From Phycisphaerales bacterium (GTDB lineage Bacteria; Planctomycetota; Phycisphaerae; UBA1845; Fen-1342): 64,000 nt of DNA. Location of the stretch: assembly GCA_022839625.1 (NCBI GenBank), contig JALHJL010000004.1, positions 160,984 through 224,983 on the forward strand, in the 5' to 3' direction. The first letter of the stretch is position 1, and each line of letters begins with the position of its first letter. Below are positions 48,219 to 56,126 of the stretch, one piece after another. The notes beneath the pieces are model-generated. The model saw nothing but the letters and a program-made list of their open reading frames with translations. It did not search any database and was not told the DNA's origin. The translations under genes and the position numbers were made by a program.

Positions 48219-48407
48219 CTAGACGACCTGCTGACCCAGGAGCGTTTGAAGCAGGTTGCTCATCAGGGTGGTTAGCCCGGTCGTGATCACGCTCTGCCAG
48301 ACTTGGGCAAGTTGCTGATCGCTCAAGAAGCAACCGTCCAGGAAGAACAGGGTGCCGCTGGCTAGCGCCAGGGCGTGATAGCGCGTGCGCCAATACCACT
48401 TCTTCAT
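48219..48407 (-). CDS. Small lipoprotein or secreted protein of unknown function
   Basis: A 62-residue protein (MKKWYWRTRYHALALASG..) with a basic/aromatic start, a hydrophobic segment, a possible lipobox (FFLDGC) and an amphipathic C-terminus (LMSNLLQTLLGQQVV). GGAGGA nine nucleotides before ATG 48407 supports expression. It resembles the 60-residue protein at 34299-34481 in size, start and ending. No function is known. Confidence 0.6.
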   Translation of the reverse strand: MKKWYWRTRYHALALASGTLFFLDGCFLSDQQLAQVWQSVITTGLTTLMSNLLQTLLGQQVV

Positions 48408-48454
48408 GTCGAATCGTCCTCCGAATAGCCACTGCCGCGGCAGTGTACCGTGCG

Positions 48455-49711
48455 TCAGGGCGTCTGGCGAATCGGCCGGGTCGCCGGCTGCGTGGCCGCC
48501 CCGGCCGGCGGCAAGGCCACGATCTCATCCACGCGCACCGCGTCCGCCCCCAACGCCGCCTCCCAGCGCCGTACCCCGCGCACCCCGACGTACTGCCCCA
48601 CGAGCCGTTCGACCTCATCCCGCCCCTCCGCGCCCAGCTCCAGGTACGCTTCCATGCGGCCGGTCAGCGGGTCCACCAACCGGTACCAGCGCGTCGCGCC
48701 CGAGGGCTCCAGCGCGTAGCTGCGCTGCAACTGGCCCCGGGCGGCAAACGCCGGCTGGGTCGCCGCACGCCGGGCGCGCTCGATACGGTCCTGCTCCCGA
48801 CTGCGCTGGGCTCGTTCGCGGGCCGCACGTTCGAGAATCTCGTCGGCGGCTCGGACAGCTTGTTGCTCCGCCGCGCGCTGCTCGAGCTGCGCGATCCACG
48901 CCGCCGCCAGACGGGCGATCGCCGGCTCCTCACGCTGGACCGCGATCGGCTCCAACTGGGCGACCGCCTCCGTCCACGACTGTTCGGCGAGCGGCTTGCG
49001 GGACTCCGCCGCCACGGCTGCCTCAACCGCGGCCAGTCGCCGGCCCCACGTGCCCGACAGATCGGGTTCATCCGCTGCGGCCGGCGGAGCGGTTTGGGTT
49101 GCGGGCGGCGAACTCGGAACGGCCGGCACCTGCAAACGCGCCGCGACGTCATCGGTGATCGCTTCCACGTGCTGAGCGGCGACGTAGACGCTGACGCCCG
49201 GCGGCGGCACGATCTTGAGCCAGGCTCCCTGTTCCCCGACGATCCGGAGCACTTCGCCCCGTTCCAGCAGCGCCTGCACCTCCGTCTCGGCCGGATTCAC
49301 ATCGCGCACCAGGCTGCCGACCCGAACGCGCAGCGTGCCGCTCCGGACCGACACGATGCCCTCGGACTCGCTTCGTCGGTCAACGTACTCAGCCGCCACG
49401 AACGAGAAGACGCCCTCCGGGGGCCGAATCCGATGCCACCCGTACGGATCGCGGCCGACCGCCCGCAGCAGAGTGCCGCGCGGCACACAGGCCACGGGCA
49501 GGCTATTGGCGTCCGGCCGAGAGCGGATGTTCACCTCGTCAGCCGCCACGCGCAGCCAGGTTTCCTCCTGGGCCGGCTGCGTAGCCGCGTCCTGGCCGCC
49601 CGCGCCTTCCCCGCCAAGCGCGCCAAGCGGCCCCGGCCCCAGGACACATACAAGAACCCCCGCCGCAGCGGCCAGCCGTCCAACTCGCTTGCATGACGGC
49701 ATTCTGTGCAT
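48455..49711 (-). CDS. Secreted protein with two bacterial SH3-like domains
   Basis: A 418-residue exported protein: signal peptide (VGRLAAAAGVLVCVLGPGPLGALG), then two SH3b-like modules (WLRVAADEVNIRSRPDANSLPVACVPRGTLL...; GIVSVRSGTLRVRVGSLVRDVNPAETEVQALL...WLKIVPP), an Ala/Glu-rich coiled-coil region, and a C-terminal beta domain (RWYRLVDPLTGRMEAYLEL). SH3b modules usually bind cell wall or peptides. ATG 49711 is chosen for its signal peptide; the true start could differ by a few codons. Confidence 0.78.
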   Translation of the reverse strand: MHRMPSCKRVGRLAAAAGVLVCVLGPGPLGALGGEGAGGQDAATQPAQEETWLRVAADEVNIRSRPDANSLPVACVPRGTLLRAVGRDPYGWHRIRPPEGVFSFVAAEYVDRRSESEGIVSVRSGTLRVRVGSLVRDVNPAETEVQALLERGEVLRIVGEQGAWLKIVPPPGVSVYVAAQHVEAITDDVAARLQVPAVPSSPPATQTAPPAAADEPDLSGTWGRRLAAVEAAVAAESRKPLAEQSWTEAVAQLEPIAVQREEPAIARLAAAWIAQLEQRAAEQQAVRAADEILERAARERAQRSREQDRIERARRAATQPAFAARGQLQRSYALEPSGATRWYRLVDPLTGRMEAYLELGAEGRDEVERLVGQYVGVRGVRRWEAALGADAVRVDEIVALPPAGAATQPATRPIRQTP

Positions 49712-49838
49712 CGGACCTGCCGCCTCACCCGCTGCTCCAGAGCGCAGGCTAGCGGGCATCCCAAGGGCTGTCAAACAACGCCTGAACTCGGCTCGCTCCG
49801 GATTCGCGTCCCATACGTCCCCGCCCGACTCACGCCGC

Positions 49839-51005
49839 CTAGAACGCGTCCTCGCCCGTGATCTGGCGGCCGACGATGAGTTGGTGGATCGTTTCCGTGC
49901 CCTCGTAGGTGATCACGCTTTCGAGGTTGAGTGCATGGCGGATCGGACAGCACTCCACACTGATCCCGCCGGCGCCCAGCAGGTCGCGGGCGTCGCGGGC
50001 CACGTCCAGCGCCATCCGGACATTGTTCCACTTGGCGAGCGACACTTGCGTGTGGTGCAGGGTGCCCGCATCCTTGAGCCGGCCGAGCTGCCAGGCCAGC
50101 AACTGCGCGGTCGATATCCGCCGCAGCATCTCTGCCAGCCGCTGCTGGACGACCTGCTTCTTCACCAGCGTCTGGCCGAAGAGCACGCGCTGCTGCGCGA
50201 ACGCCAGCGCTTCGCGGTAGCAGGCCTGTGCCGCGCCGATGGCGCCCCAGGCGATGCCGTAGCGGGCCTGCGTCAGGCAGCTCAGCGGCGCCCCCAGGCC
50301 CTCCGCCAGCGGCAGGCGGCTCTCCTCCGGCACGCGGCAGTCCTCGAAGAACAGCTCCGACGTGACCGAGGCGCGCAGCGAGAACTTGTGCTGGATATCG
50401 CGCGCCGTGTAGCCCGGCGTGCCCCGCTCAACCAGGAACCCGCGCACGCCGTCGTCGGTCCTGGCCCACACGACGGCCACGTCGGCGACGGTGCCGTTCG
50501 TAATCCACATCTTCGCGCCGTTGAGGATCCAGTCGCCGCCGGCTCGCCGGGCGTGGGTCTTCATCGTGCCGGGGTCCGAGCCGCCGTCGGGCTCGGTCAA
50601 TCCGAAGCAGCCGATCGCGTCGGCCTTCGCGAGGGCGGGGAGCCAGCGCTGCTTCTGCTCGGCCGAGCCGTACGTGTGAACGGGGTGCATCACGAGGCCG
50701 CTTTGCACCGACGCGAAGCTGCGCAGCCCGCTGTCGCCGCGCTCCAGCTCCATCATGATCAGGCCGTAGGCAACGTTCGACAGGCCGGCACAGCCATAGT
50801 CGTGGAACGTGGGCCCGAACAGGCCCAGGGCGGCCATCTCCGGGACCAGCTCGCGCGGGAAGCGCTCGTGCTCGAAGCAGTCGGCGATGATCGGCAGCAC
50901 GCGCTCGTCGACGAAGCGGGCCACGGCAGCCTGCACTTGGCGTTCGTCCTCTGTGAGCAGGCCGGCGAGTCCCATGAAGTCCGGTGCGTTCGTTTCGGGT
51001 GCCAC
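49839..51005 (-). CDS. gcdH: Acyl-CoA dehydrogenase, glutaryl-CoA dehydrogenase type
   Basis: FAD-dependent acyl-CoA dehydrogenase of 388 residues, closest in motif order to glutaryl-CoA dehydrogenase (glutaryl-CoA to crotonyl-CoA). Visible are ELERGDSGLRSFASVQSGLVM, GCFGLTEPDGGSDPGTM, GAKMWITNG, HKFSLRASVTSELFF, ARYGIAWGAIGAAQAC and NLESVITYEGTETIHQLI with the catalytic Glu in the C-terminal segment. GTG 51005 is chosen because GGAGG lies eight nucleotides upstream. No electron-transfer flavoprotein genes are nearby, and lysine-degradation partners are not in the window. Confidence 0.88.
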   Translation of the reverse strand: MAPETNAPDFMGLAGLLTEDERQVQAAVARFVDERVLPIIADCFEHERFPRELVPEMAALGLFGPTFHDYGCAGLSNVAYGLIMMELERGDSGLRSFASVQSGLVMHPVHTYGSAEQKQRWLPALAKADAIGCFGLTEPDGGSDPGTMKTHARRAGGDWILNGAKMWITNGTVADVAVVWARTDDGVRGFLVERGTPGYTARDIQHKFSLRASVTSELFFEDCRVPEESRLPLAEGLGAPLSCLTQARYGIAWGAIGAAQACYREALAFAQQRVLFGQTLVKKQVVQQRLAEMLRRISTAQLLAWQLGRLKDAGTLHHTQVSLAKWNNVRMALDVARDARDLLGAGGISVECCPIRHALNLESVITYEGTETIHQLIVGRQITGEDAF

Positions 51006-51093
51006 CCGCGGAACCTCCGATGCGAATACGGCCAAGGCCGGTCGATCCGCCGACGCGGCTTCGACCTCGCTCGCCGTTGGACAGCGGTGGATA

Positions 51094-51414
51094 CTAGTCG
51101 CCCCGCCGGAAGATCGCCACGATGTCCTCGATCGGCACGACGAACAGGCGGTTGTCGCCCTCGAAGTCCACGGGCACCGCGTTCTTCGGATTGAACAGGA
51201 CCTTGTCGTACTGCGCGATCGGGTAGTCCTCGTCGCGGGCGATCTGGGCCGAGACCGCCACCACCCGTCCGGTAATCGTCGGAATCTCGATGTTGCCAGG
51301 AAGCTGAATGCCCCCTTTGGTCGTCTTCTTGTCCTCGTCCTTCCGGATCAACACGCGCTTGCCCAGCGGTTCGACCGTTTCGAGCTGTGGCTTGCTGGTG
51401 CCCGCGGGCGTCAT
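51094..51414 (-). CDS. groES: Co-chaperonin GroES
   Basis: Heptameric lid of the GroEL chamber, 106 residues. The start TVEPLGKRVLIRKDEDKKTTKGGIQLP and the mobile-loop/roof segments match Cpn10, ending DNRLFVVPIEDIVAIFR. AGAGGT lies six nucleotides before ATG 51414. groEL is not adjacent: the next gene on this strand is the acyl-CoA dehydrogenase. No CIRCE operator is visible in the divergent region shared with larB. Confidence 0.92.
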   Translation of the reverse strand: MTPAGTSKPQLETVEPLGKRVLIRKDEDKKTTKGGIQLPGNIEIPTITGRVVAVSAQIARDEDYPIAQYDKVLFNPKNAVPVDFEGDNRLFVVPIEDIVAIFRRGD

Positions 51415-51533
51415 CGGCGACCTCTCGTGGCTGGCGATTGACCGCCGTATACTACCCCGGCGACCGACGACGGGACAGCCACACGGCCCCCGCCGAGCCT
51501 GTTTCCATCGTCGCCCGCCCGCGGAGTCCGGCC

Positions 51534-52400
51534 GTGCACCCCGACAGCTTACGGCAGCTCCTGGCACAGGTCGCCGGCGGTGAGCTGAGCATCGACGCTG
51601 CCTTGCGCCGGCTGGAAACCTGGCCCTTCGAGGCGCTCGGCTTCGCTTGCCTGGATCACCAGCGCAGTCTGCGGTGCGGTTTCCCGGAGGTCATCTTCGG
51701 CCAGGGCAAGACGGCCGAGCAAGTCGAGGCCGTCTTCGCCAGGCTGGCCGCCACGCGCAGTAACGTGCTTGCCACGCGTGTCGCCCCAGAGGCGGCCGAA
51801 CGGCTCGTCCGCCGTTTTTCCGATGCGCGGCACAACTCCGCCGCCCGTACCGTAACGCTCCGGCAGCAGCCGGCCCCGGCCCCGAGCGGCCTGATCGCCA
51901 TCGTCTGTGCCGGCAGCAGCGATCTGCCCGTCGCCGAGGAAGCGCGCGTCACCGCCGAGATCATGGACCAACCGACGCAGACCATCTACGACGTCGGCGT
52001 CGCGGGCTTGCATCGCCTGCTGGCGCACGCCGATGACCTGCGCCGGGCAAACGTCGTCGTCGTCGTCGCGGGCATGGAGGGGGCCTTGCCGAGCGTCGTG
52101 GGGGGGCTGGTGCAGGCCCCGGTGATCGCCGTGCCCACGAGCATCGGGTACGGCGCCAGCTTCCACGGCCTGGCGGCCCTGTTGGCAATGTTGAACAGTT
52201 GCGCGGCCGGCGTCTCGGTGGTCAACATCGACAACGGCTTCGGTGCCGGGTATCAGGCCGCGCTAATCAACCGTACGTGTACCGCGGCCGTAGCCGCCGT
52301 GCGCCAAACTCCAGCCGGGCCCGAAGCGCCGGCGCGGGACCAACCCGAGCCCCAAGCGCCAGCGCGGGGCCTTACCGAGCACACCGATGTCCACCCCTGA
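51534..52400 (+). CDS. larB: Nickel pincer cofactor biosynthesis protein LarB
   Basis: LarB carboxylates and hydrolyses nicotinic acid adenine dinucleotide to start synthesis of the nickel-pincer nucleotide of lactate racemase. The 288 residues show an N-terminal helical part (LETWPFEALGFACLDHQRSLRCGFPEVIFGQGKT) and a PurE/AIR carboxylase-like C-terminal domain (GLIAIVCAGSSDLPVAEEA; VVVVAGMEGALPSVVGGL; VPTSIGYGASFHGLAALLAML; NIDNGFGAGYQAA). GTG 51534 follows GGAG by seven nucleotides. Its 3' end overlaps nnrD by 14 bp. larC and larE are not in the window. The tail holds a short repeated Pro/Ala/Glu segment. Confidence 0.92.
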   Translation: MHPDSLRQLLAQVAGGELSIDAALRRLETWPFEALGFACLDHQRSLRCGFPEVIFGQGKTAEQVEAVFARLAATRSNVLATRVAPEAAERLVRRFSDARHNSAARTVTLRQQPAPAPSGLIAIVCAGSSDLPVAEEARVTAEIMDQPTQTIYDVGVAGLHRLLAHADDLRRANVVVVVAGMEGALPSVVGGLVQAPVIAVPTSIGYGASFHGLAALLAMLNSCAAGVSVVNIDNGFGAGYQAALINRTCTAAVAAVRQTPAGPEAPARDQPEPQAPARGLTEHTDVHP

Positions 52401-53301
52401 CCTGCCGCGTCCGACGAGCGACGTTCCGGTGCTTCCGCCGCGCCCGCCTGCCCTGCACAAGGCCCAGGCCGGCCGCGTAGCGATCCTCGCGGGCAGCCGC
52501 GGCATGAGCGGCGCCGCGCTCCTCAGCGCGCTCGGCGCTCTGCGGGGCGGTGCCGGGTTGGTGCGCGTCTATTGTCCCAGGTCGATCCAGCCGATCGTGG
52601 CGGGCGGCGAAGCGTGCCTGATGACAGTGCCCGTGGACGAGGACTCGGCCGGGCGCGTGGCCGGCCCGGTCGATGTCGCGGCGCTCGACCTGGGCTGGGC
52701 CGATGTGCTGGCTTTGGGGCCGGGACTGGGACAGAGTGCCACGCTGGCCGAGCTGATACGCACCCTCCTCAGCAACTTCGCCGGCCCCGTCGTGGTTGAC
52801 GCGGACGGGCTCAACAACCTCGCGTCGCTGGGCGAGAGGGCCTGGGCATCGCGCTCCGGCCGCTCGACCATCATCACTCCGCATCCCGGCGAGATGGCCC
52901 GCCTGCGCCAGGGCGCCGGGCTGCCGGAGCTGCGCGACGACGACGACCAGACCCGCTTGCGCGTTACGTTCGAATATGCGTGTTATGCCGGCGTGACAGT
53001 GGTCTTGAAGGGCCAGCGCACCGTCGTGTGTACGGCCCGGCAGGCGTACGTCAACACGTCGGGCAACCCAGGTATGGCGACGGGGGGCATGGGCGACGTG
53101 CTCACCGGCCTCATCGCGGCACTGCTGGGGCAGGGGCTCAGCGCATACGATGCAGCTCGGCTCGCCGTGTACTGTCACGGCCGCGCGGCCGACTACTGCA
53201 AGCGCGACATCGGCCCGGTCGGCTACCTGGCGCGCGAAGTCGCGGACACGCTGCCGGCGGCCCTCGCGGATGCCAGCCGGCCGCGGATCGGATTCAAGTA
53301 A
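52387..53301 (+). CDS. nnrD: ADP-dependent NAD(P)H-hydrate dehydratase
   Basis: Ribokinase-like repair enzyme (304 residues) that dehydrates the S form of damaged NAD(P)HX using ADP. Key motifs are VAILAGSRGMSGAALLSALGALRGGAGLV, ALGPGLGQ, VVVDADGLNNL, IITPHPGEMARL, VVLKGQRTVV and NTSGNPGMATGGMGDVLTGLIAALL, the nucleotide-binding hallmark. The N-terminal epimerase domain (NnrE) found in many fused proteins is absent. It overlaps larB by 14 bp, suggesting coupling; both act on nicotinamide nucleotides, which may be why they are paired. Confidence 0.94.
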   Translation: MSTPDLPRPTSDVPVLPPRPPALHKAQAGRVAILAGSRGMSGAALLSALGALRGGAGLVRVYCPRSIQPIVAGGEACLMTVPVDEDSAGRVAGPVDVAALDLGWADVLALGPGLGQSATLAELIRTLLSNFAGPVVVDADGLNNLASLGERAWASRSGRSTIITPHPGEMARLRQGAGLPELRDDDDQTRLRVTFEYACYAGVTVVLKGQRTVVCTARQAYVNTSGNPGMATGGMGDVLTGLIAALLGQGLSAYDAARLAVYCHGRAADYCKRDIGPVGYLAREVADTLPAALADASRPRIGFK

Positions 53302-53349
53302 CTCCGTCGCCCACGGCCGGGAGGGCGGGCCGGGAGTGGGTTCCAGCGT

Positions 53350-53440
53350 CCTGAGTCACAGTTTCGGCAGAGAAATAGAGCGCGCGAACCCCTGCCCGGG
53401 ACGTGCAAAGTGGAACTTCGCACGCTCCGACCTCTCTGAA
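53350..53440 (-). repeat. Dispersed intergenic repeat, copy 2 (inverted)
   Basis: The reverse complement of these 91 bp matches 45721-45811 at about 64 of 91 positions without gaps. The near-palindromic core is GTGCAAAGTGGAACTTCGCAC on the plus strand. It lies between nnrD and gdhA. Confidence 0.65.
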
Positions 53441-53512
53441 CAGCTTCGGCCGCAGCACACTGGCAGCCGCGAAACGCAGTTCCGCGTGCGCCCCGGCCCG
53501 CTGACAGCAACA

Positions 53513-53555
53513 CGGACGGCTGACCCGCCCTCGAAGAGGGCGGACCAGCCGTCCG
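53513..53555. repeat. Perfect double-stem palindrome
   Basis: CGGACGGCTG-AC-CCGCCCTC-GAA-GAGGGCGG-AC-CAGCCGTCCG: two perfect stems (10 and 8 bp) with symmetrical AC mismatches and a 3-nt loop. It may act as a bidirectional terminator between the convergent nnrD and gdhA genes or be a dispersed palindrome. Together with the 91-bp repeat it fills most of the 349-bp gap. Confidence 0.65.
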
Positions 53556-53650
53556 CTACGGTCCTCGGCCGCCGAGCCGTCGGTCGCTACCAGGCGGGCG
53601 GGACGCTTACCCCACCCGGCATCACCGGCAAGAGGCCGGCGGCGCAGGCG

Positions 53651-55012
53651 TCACACCAAGCCCTGATCCATCATCGCGTTGGCGACCTTCAGGAAGCCCG
53701 CGATGTTGGCGCCGTTCACGTAGTTGCCCGGCGTCCCGTACTCCTCCGCCGTGCGGCGGCAATTCTCGTGGATGCTGATCATGATGTTGTGCAGGCGCTG
53801 ATCGACTTCCTCCCGCGACCACTGGAGGCGCAACCCGTTCTGCGACATCTCCAGGCCGGACGTCGCCACGCCGCCGGCGTTGGCCGCCTTGGCCGGCCCG
53901 TACAGGATCTTGCTCTCGAGGAAGACCTTCACGCCGGCCGGGTTAGTCGGCATGTTGGCACCTTCGGAAACGCAGAAGCAGCCGTTCTTGACGAGGTTGT
54001 TGGCGTCGACCTCGTTGATCTCGTTCTGGGTGGCCGAGGGCAGAGCCACGTCGCACTTGACCTGCCACAGCGCGTTGTGGTCCATCTTCGGATCGACGCT
54101 CTCGTAATGCGCCTTCGGGTACTTGTCGACGTATTCCTTGATCCGGCCGCGCTTGTTGTTCTTGAGGTGCATCACGAACGCCAGCTTCTCGGCGTTGATC
54201 CCTTCTTCATCGACGATGAACCCGGTCGAATCGGAGAACGTGATGGGCTTGCCGCCGAGCTGAATCACTTTCTCTGCGGCGTACTGGGCGACGTTGCCCG
54301 AGCCCGACACCACGCAGCGCAGGCCCTTGAAGCTCTTGCCGCGGGTCTTGAGCATCTCTTCGGCAAAGTAGACCTGGCCGTAGCCGGTGGCCTCAGGCCG
54401 GATGAGGGAGCCGCCCCAGTTCAGGCCCTTGCCGGTGAGCACGCCTTCGAAGCGGCGGGTGAGCTTCTTGTACTGGCCGAACAGGAAACCGATCTCCCGG
54501 CCGCCGACGCCGATGTCGCCCGCGGGCACGTCGACGTACTCGCCGATGTGGCGGTAGAGCTCGCTCATGAAGCTCTGGCAGAAGCGCATCACCTCGCTGT
54601 CCGACTTGCCCTTGGGATCGAAGTCGGAGCCGCCCTTGCCGCCGCCCATGGGCAGGGTGGTGAGGGCGTTCTTGAAGATCTGCTCGAAGCCGAGGAACTT
54701 GATGATGCCCAGGTTCACCGAGGGGTGAAAGCGCAAGCCGCCCTTGTAGGGGCCGATGGCGCTGTTGAACTCGACGCGCATCCCGCGGTTGACGTGCACC
54801 TCGCCGCGGTCGTCTTGCCAGGGGACGCGGAACATGATGACCCGCTCCGGCTCGACGATCCGCTCCAGAATCTTGGCCTTACGGAACTCGGGGTGCCGGT
54901 CCAACACCGGCATGACCGACTCGACGACTTCTTCGACCGCCTGATGGAACTCCTTCTCGCCGGCGTTCCTGGCGACCACCTCTTGCATGAAGCTCTGCAC
55001 CGCACTTGACAT
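53651..55012 (-). CDS. gdhA: NADP-type glutamate dehydrogenase
   Basis: Hexameric glutamate dehydrogenase of the ~450-residue bacterial type, assimilating ammonium onto 2-oxoglutarate. The 453 residues show FRVPWQDDRGEVHVNRGMRV, the substrate region GPYKGGLRFHPSVNLGIIKFLGFEQ, LPMGGGKGGSDFDPKGKSD, the Asp-containing VPAGDIGVGGREIGFLFGQYKKL, the Rossmann loop VSGSGNVAQ and ANAGGVATSGLEMSQN. Ser in FSDSTG, where NAD enzymes usually have an acidic residue, suits NADP. ATG 55012 is preferred to ATG 55018 because GGAG lies six nucleotides upstream of the former and abuts the latter. Confidence 0.96.
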   Translation of the reverse strand: MSSAVQSFMQEVVARNAGEKEFHQAVEEVVESVMPVLDRHPEFRKAKILERIVEPERVIMFRVPWQDDRGEVHVNRGMRVEFNSAIGPYKGGLRFHPSVNLGIIKFLGFEQIFKNALTTLPMGGGKGGSDFDPKGKSDSEVMRFCQSFMSELYRHIGEYVDVPAGDIGVGGREIGFLFGQYKKLTRRFEGVLTGKGLNWGGSLIRPEATGYGQVYFAEEMLKTRGKSFKGLRCVVSGSGNVAQYAAEKVIQLGGKPITFSDSTGFIVDEEGINAEKLAFVMHLKNNKRGRIKEYVDKYPKAHYESVDPKMDHNALWQVKCDVALPSATQNEINEVDANNLVKNGCFCVSEGANMPTNPAGVKVFLESKILYGPAKAANAGGVATSGLEMSQNGLRLQWSREEVDQRLHNIMISIHENCRRTAEEYGTPGNYVNGANIAGFLKVANAMMDQGLV

Positions 55013-55289
55013 GGGCATCTCCGTGTACGTTAGCAACCCGCCGACGGCACACCTGTCCGAGGGTGGGCCGAACGGCTCCGACTCTGACTCGAGCGGTCTC
55101 CGCGCCGCTCCTTCCGGCGTGCCCTGGCAGGGGCAGGCCGGCTGAACATCCTGCGACCATCGCCGCAACTGGTGGGGAGTCTAACGCCCACGCTACCTTC
55201 CGCCGCTAAGCCTGCGCCTGGGCAGTACCCCCGAGCAGCAAACCCCTCATTTTGCCAAGTCGCAGCATTTTTTCAAGGGGCCGTCCGAA

Positions 55290-55309
55290 CCGGGCCGGGC
55301 CCGGCCCGG
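55290..55309. terminator. 20-bp perfect GC palindrome after livF
   Basis: CCGGGCCGGGCCCGGCCCGG is its own reverse complement and lies just past the livF stop, in a 301-bp gap upstream of gdhA that holds nothing else I recognise. There is no T-run on the livF strand, so a terminator role is tentative. Confidence 0.3.
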
Positions 55310-55313
55310 ACCG

Positions 55314-56027
55314 TCAACCGACGCCGAGGTACGCCCGGCGGACTTCGTCACTCTCGGCCAGCACCGCGGCGGGGGCGTGCTGCGCGATCCGACCGACCTC
55401 CAGCACGTAGCCGTAGTGCGCGGTCTGGAGCGCCATGCGTGCGTTCTGTTCCACCAGGAGGATGGTCGTGCCCGCGGCGTTGATCTCCCGGACGATCTGG
55501 AAAATGGTCTGCACGACCTGGGGCGCCAGACCGAGTGAGGGCTCGTCGAGAAGCAGCAGGCGCGGACGGGCCAGCAGGGCCCGTGCGATTGCCAGCATCT
55601 GCTGCTCGCCGCCGGAAAGCGTCGCCGCACTCTGGCGGAGGCGCTCGCGCAAGCGTGGGAACAGGGTGAGGGCCCACTCCCGATCGCGGGCGATCCCCGC
55701 GTGGTCCTTGCGGGCGTAGGCGCCGATCTCCAGGTTCTCCTCGACGGTGAAGTTCGCGAACAGCCCCCGGCCCTCGGGCGCATGCGCCACGCCCAGACGC
55801 ACGATCTGATGCGGCCCCTTGCCGGTCAGGGACTGGCCGTCGAACGTCAGCGTACCGGCGGACGGCCGCAGCAGCCCGGAGATGGTCCGCAACGTCGTGG
55901 ACTTGCCCGCTCCGTTCGCGCCGATGAGCGTCACGATCTGGCCCTTCTCCACGGCCAGATCGATGCCCTGGAGCGCGTGGATCGCGCCGTAGTGGACGTG
56001 CAGGCCGCGAATCTCGAGCAGTGCCAT
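55314..56027 (-). CDS. livF: Branched-chain amino acid-type ABC transporter ATP-binding protein LivF
   Basis: ABC ATPase of 237 residues, the LivF subfamily of HAAT importers: LLEIRGLHVHYGAIHALQGIDLAVEKG, Walker A GANGAGKST, signature LSGGEQQMLAIARALLARPRLLLLDEPSLGLAP. The LAPxVV and VEQNAR motifs are typical of LivF. It pairs with LivG 99 bp upstream on the same strand. The permease subunits (LivH, LivM) and binding protein are not adjacent. ATG 56027 fits the family; the GGGAG nearby is too close to serve it well. Confidence 0.9.
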   Translation of the reverse strand: MALLEIRGLHVHYGAIHALQGIDLAVEKGQIVTLIGANGAGKSTTLRTISGLLRPSAGTLTFDGQSLTGKGPHQIVRLGVAHAPEGRGLFANFTVEENLEIGAYARKDHAGIARDREWALTLFPRLRERLRQSAATLSGGEQQMLAIARALLARPRLLLLDEPSLGLAPQVVQTIFQIVREINAAGTTILLVEQNARMALQTAHYGYVLEVGRIAQHAPAAVLAESDEVRRAYLGVG

Positions 56028-56065
56028 GCTCCCGTACACTACCCGGCGGACTGCGAAGCGGCAAA

Positions 56066-56122
56066 GTGACAAGCGGATAATGTGACTGAGTGACGAAGGG
56101 CCGTTGCCGTGCGACTTGTCAC
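56066..56122. repeat. GTGAC-rich inverted repeat between livF and livG
   Basis: Arms GTGACAAG (56066-56073) and CTTGTCAC (56115-56122) flank further GTGAC/GTCAC copies. It occupies the spacer between livG and livF and touches the livG stop, so it may tune expression of the two genes. Confidence 0.4.
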
Positions 56123-56126
56123 CTCG

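Noticed and set aside
51415..51533. Possible CIRCE (HrcA) operator upstream of groES
   Set aside because: No TTAGCACTC-N9-GAGTGCTAA-like inverted repeat is present.
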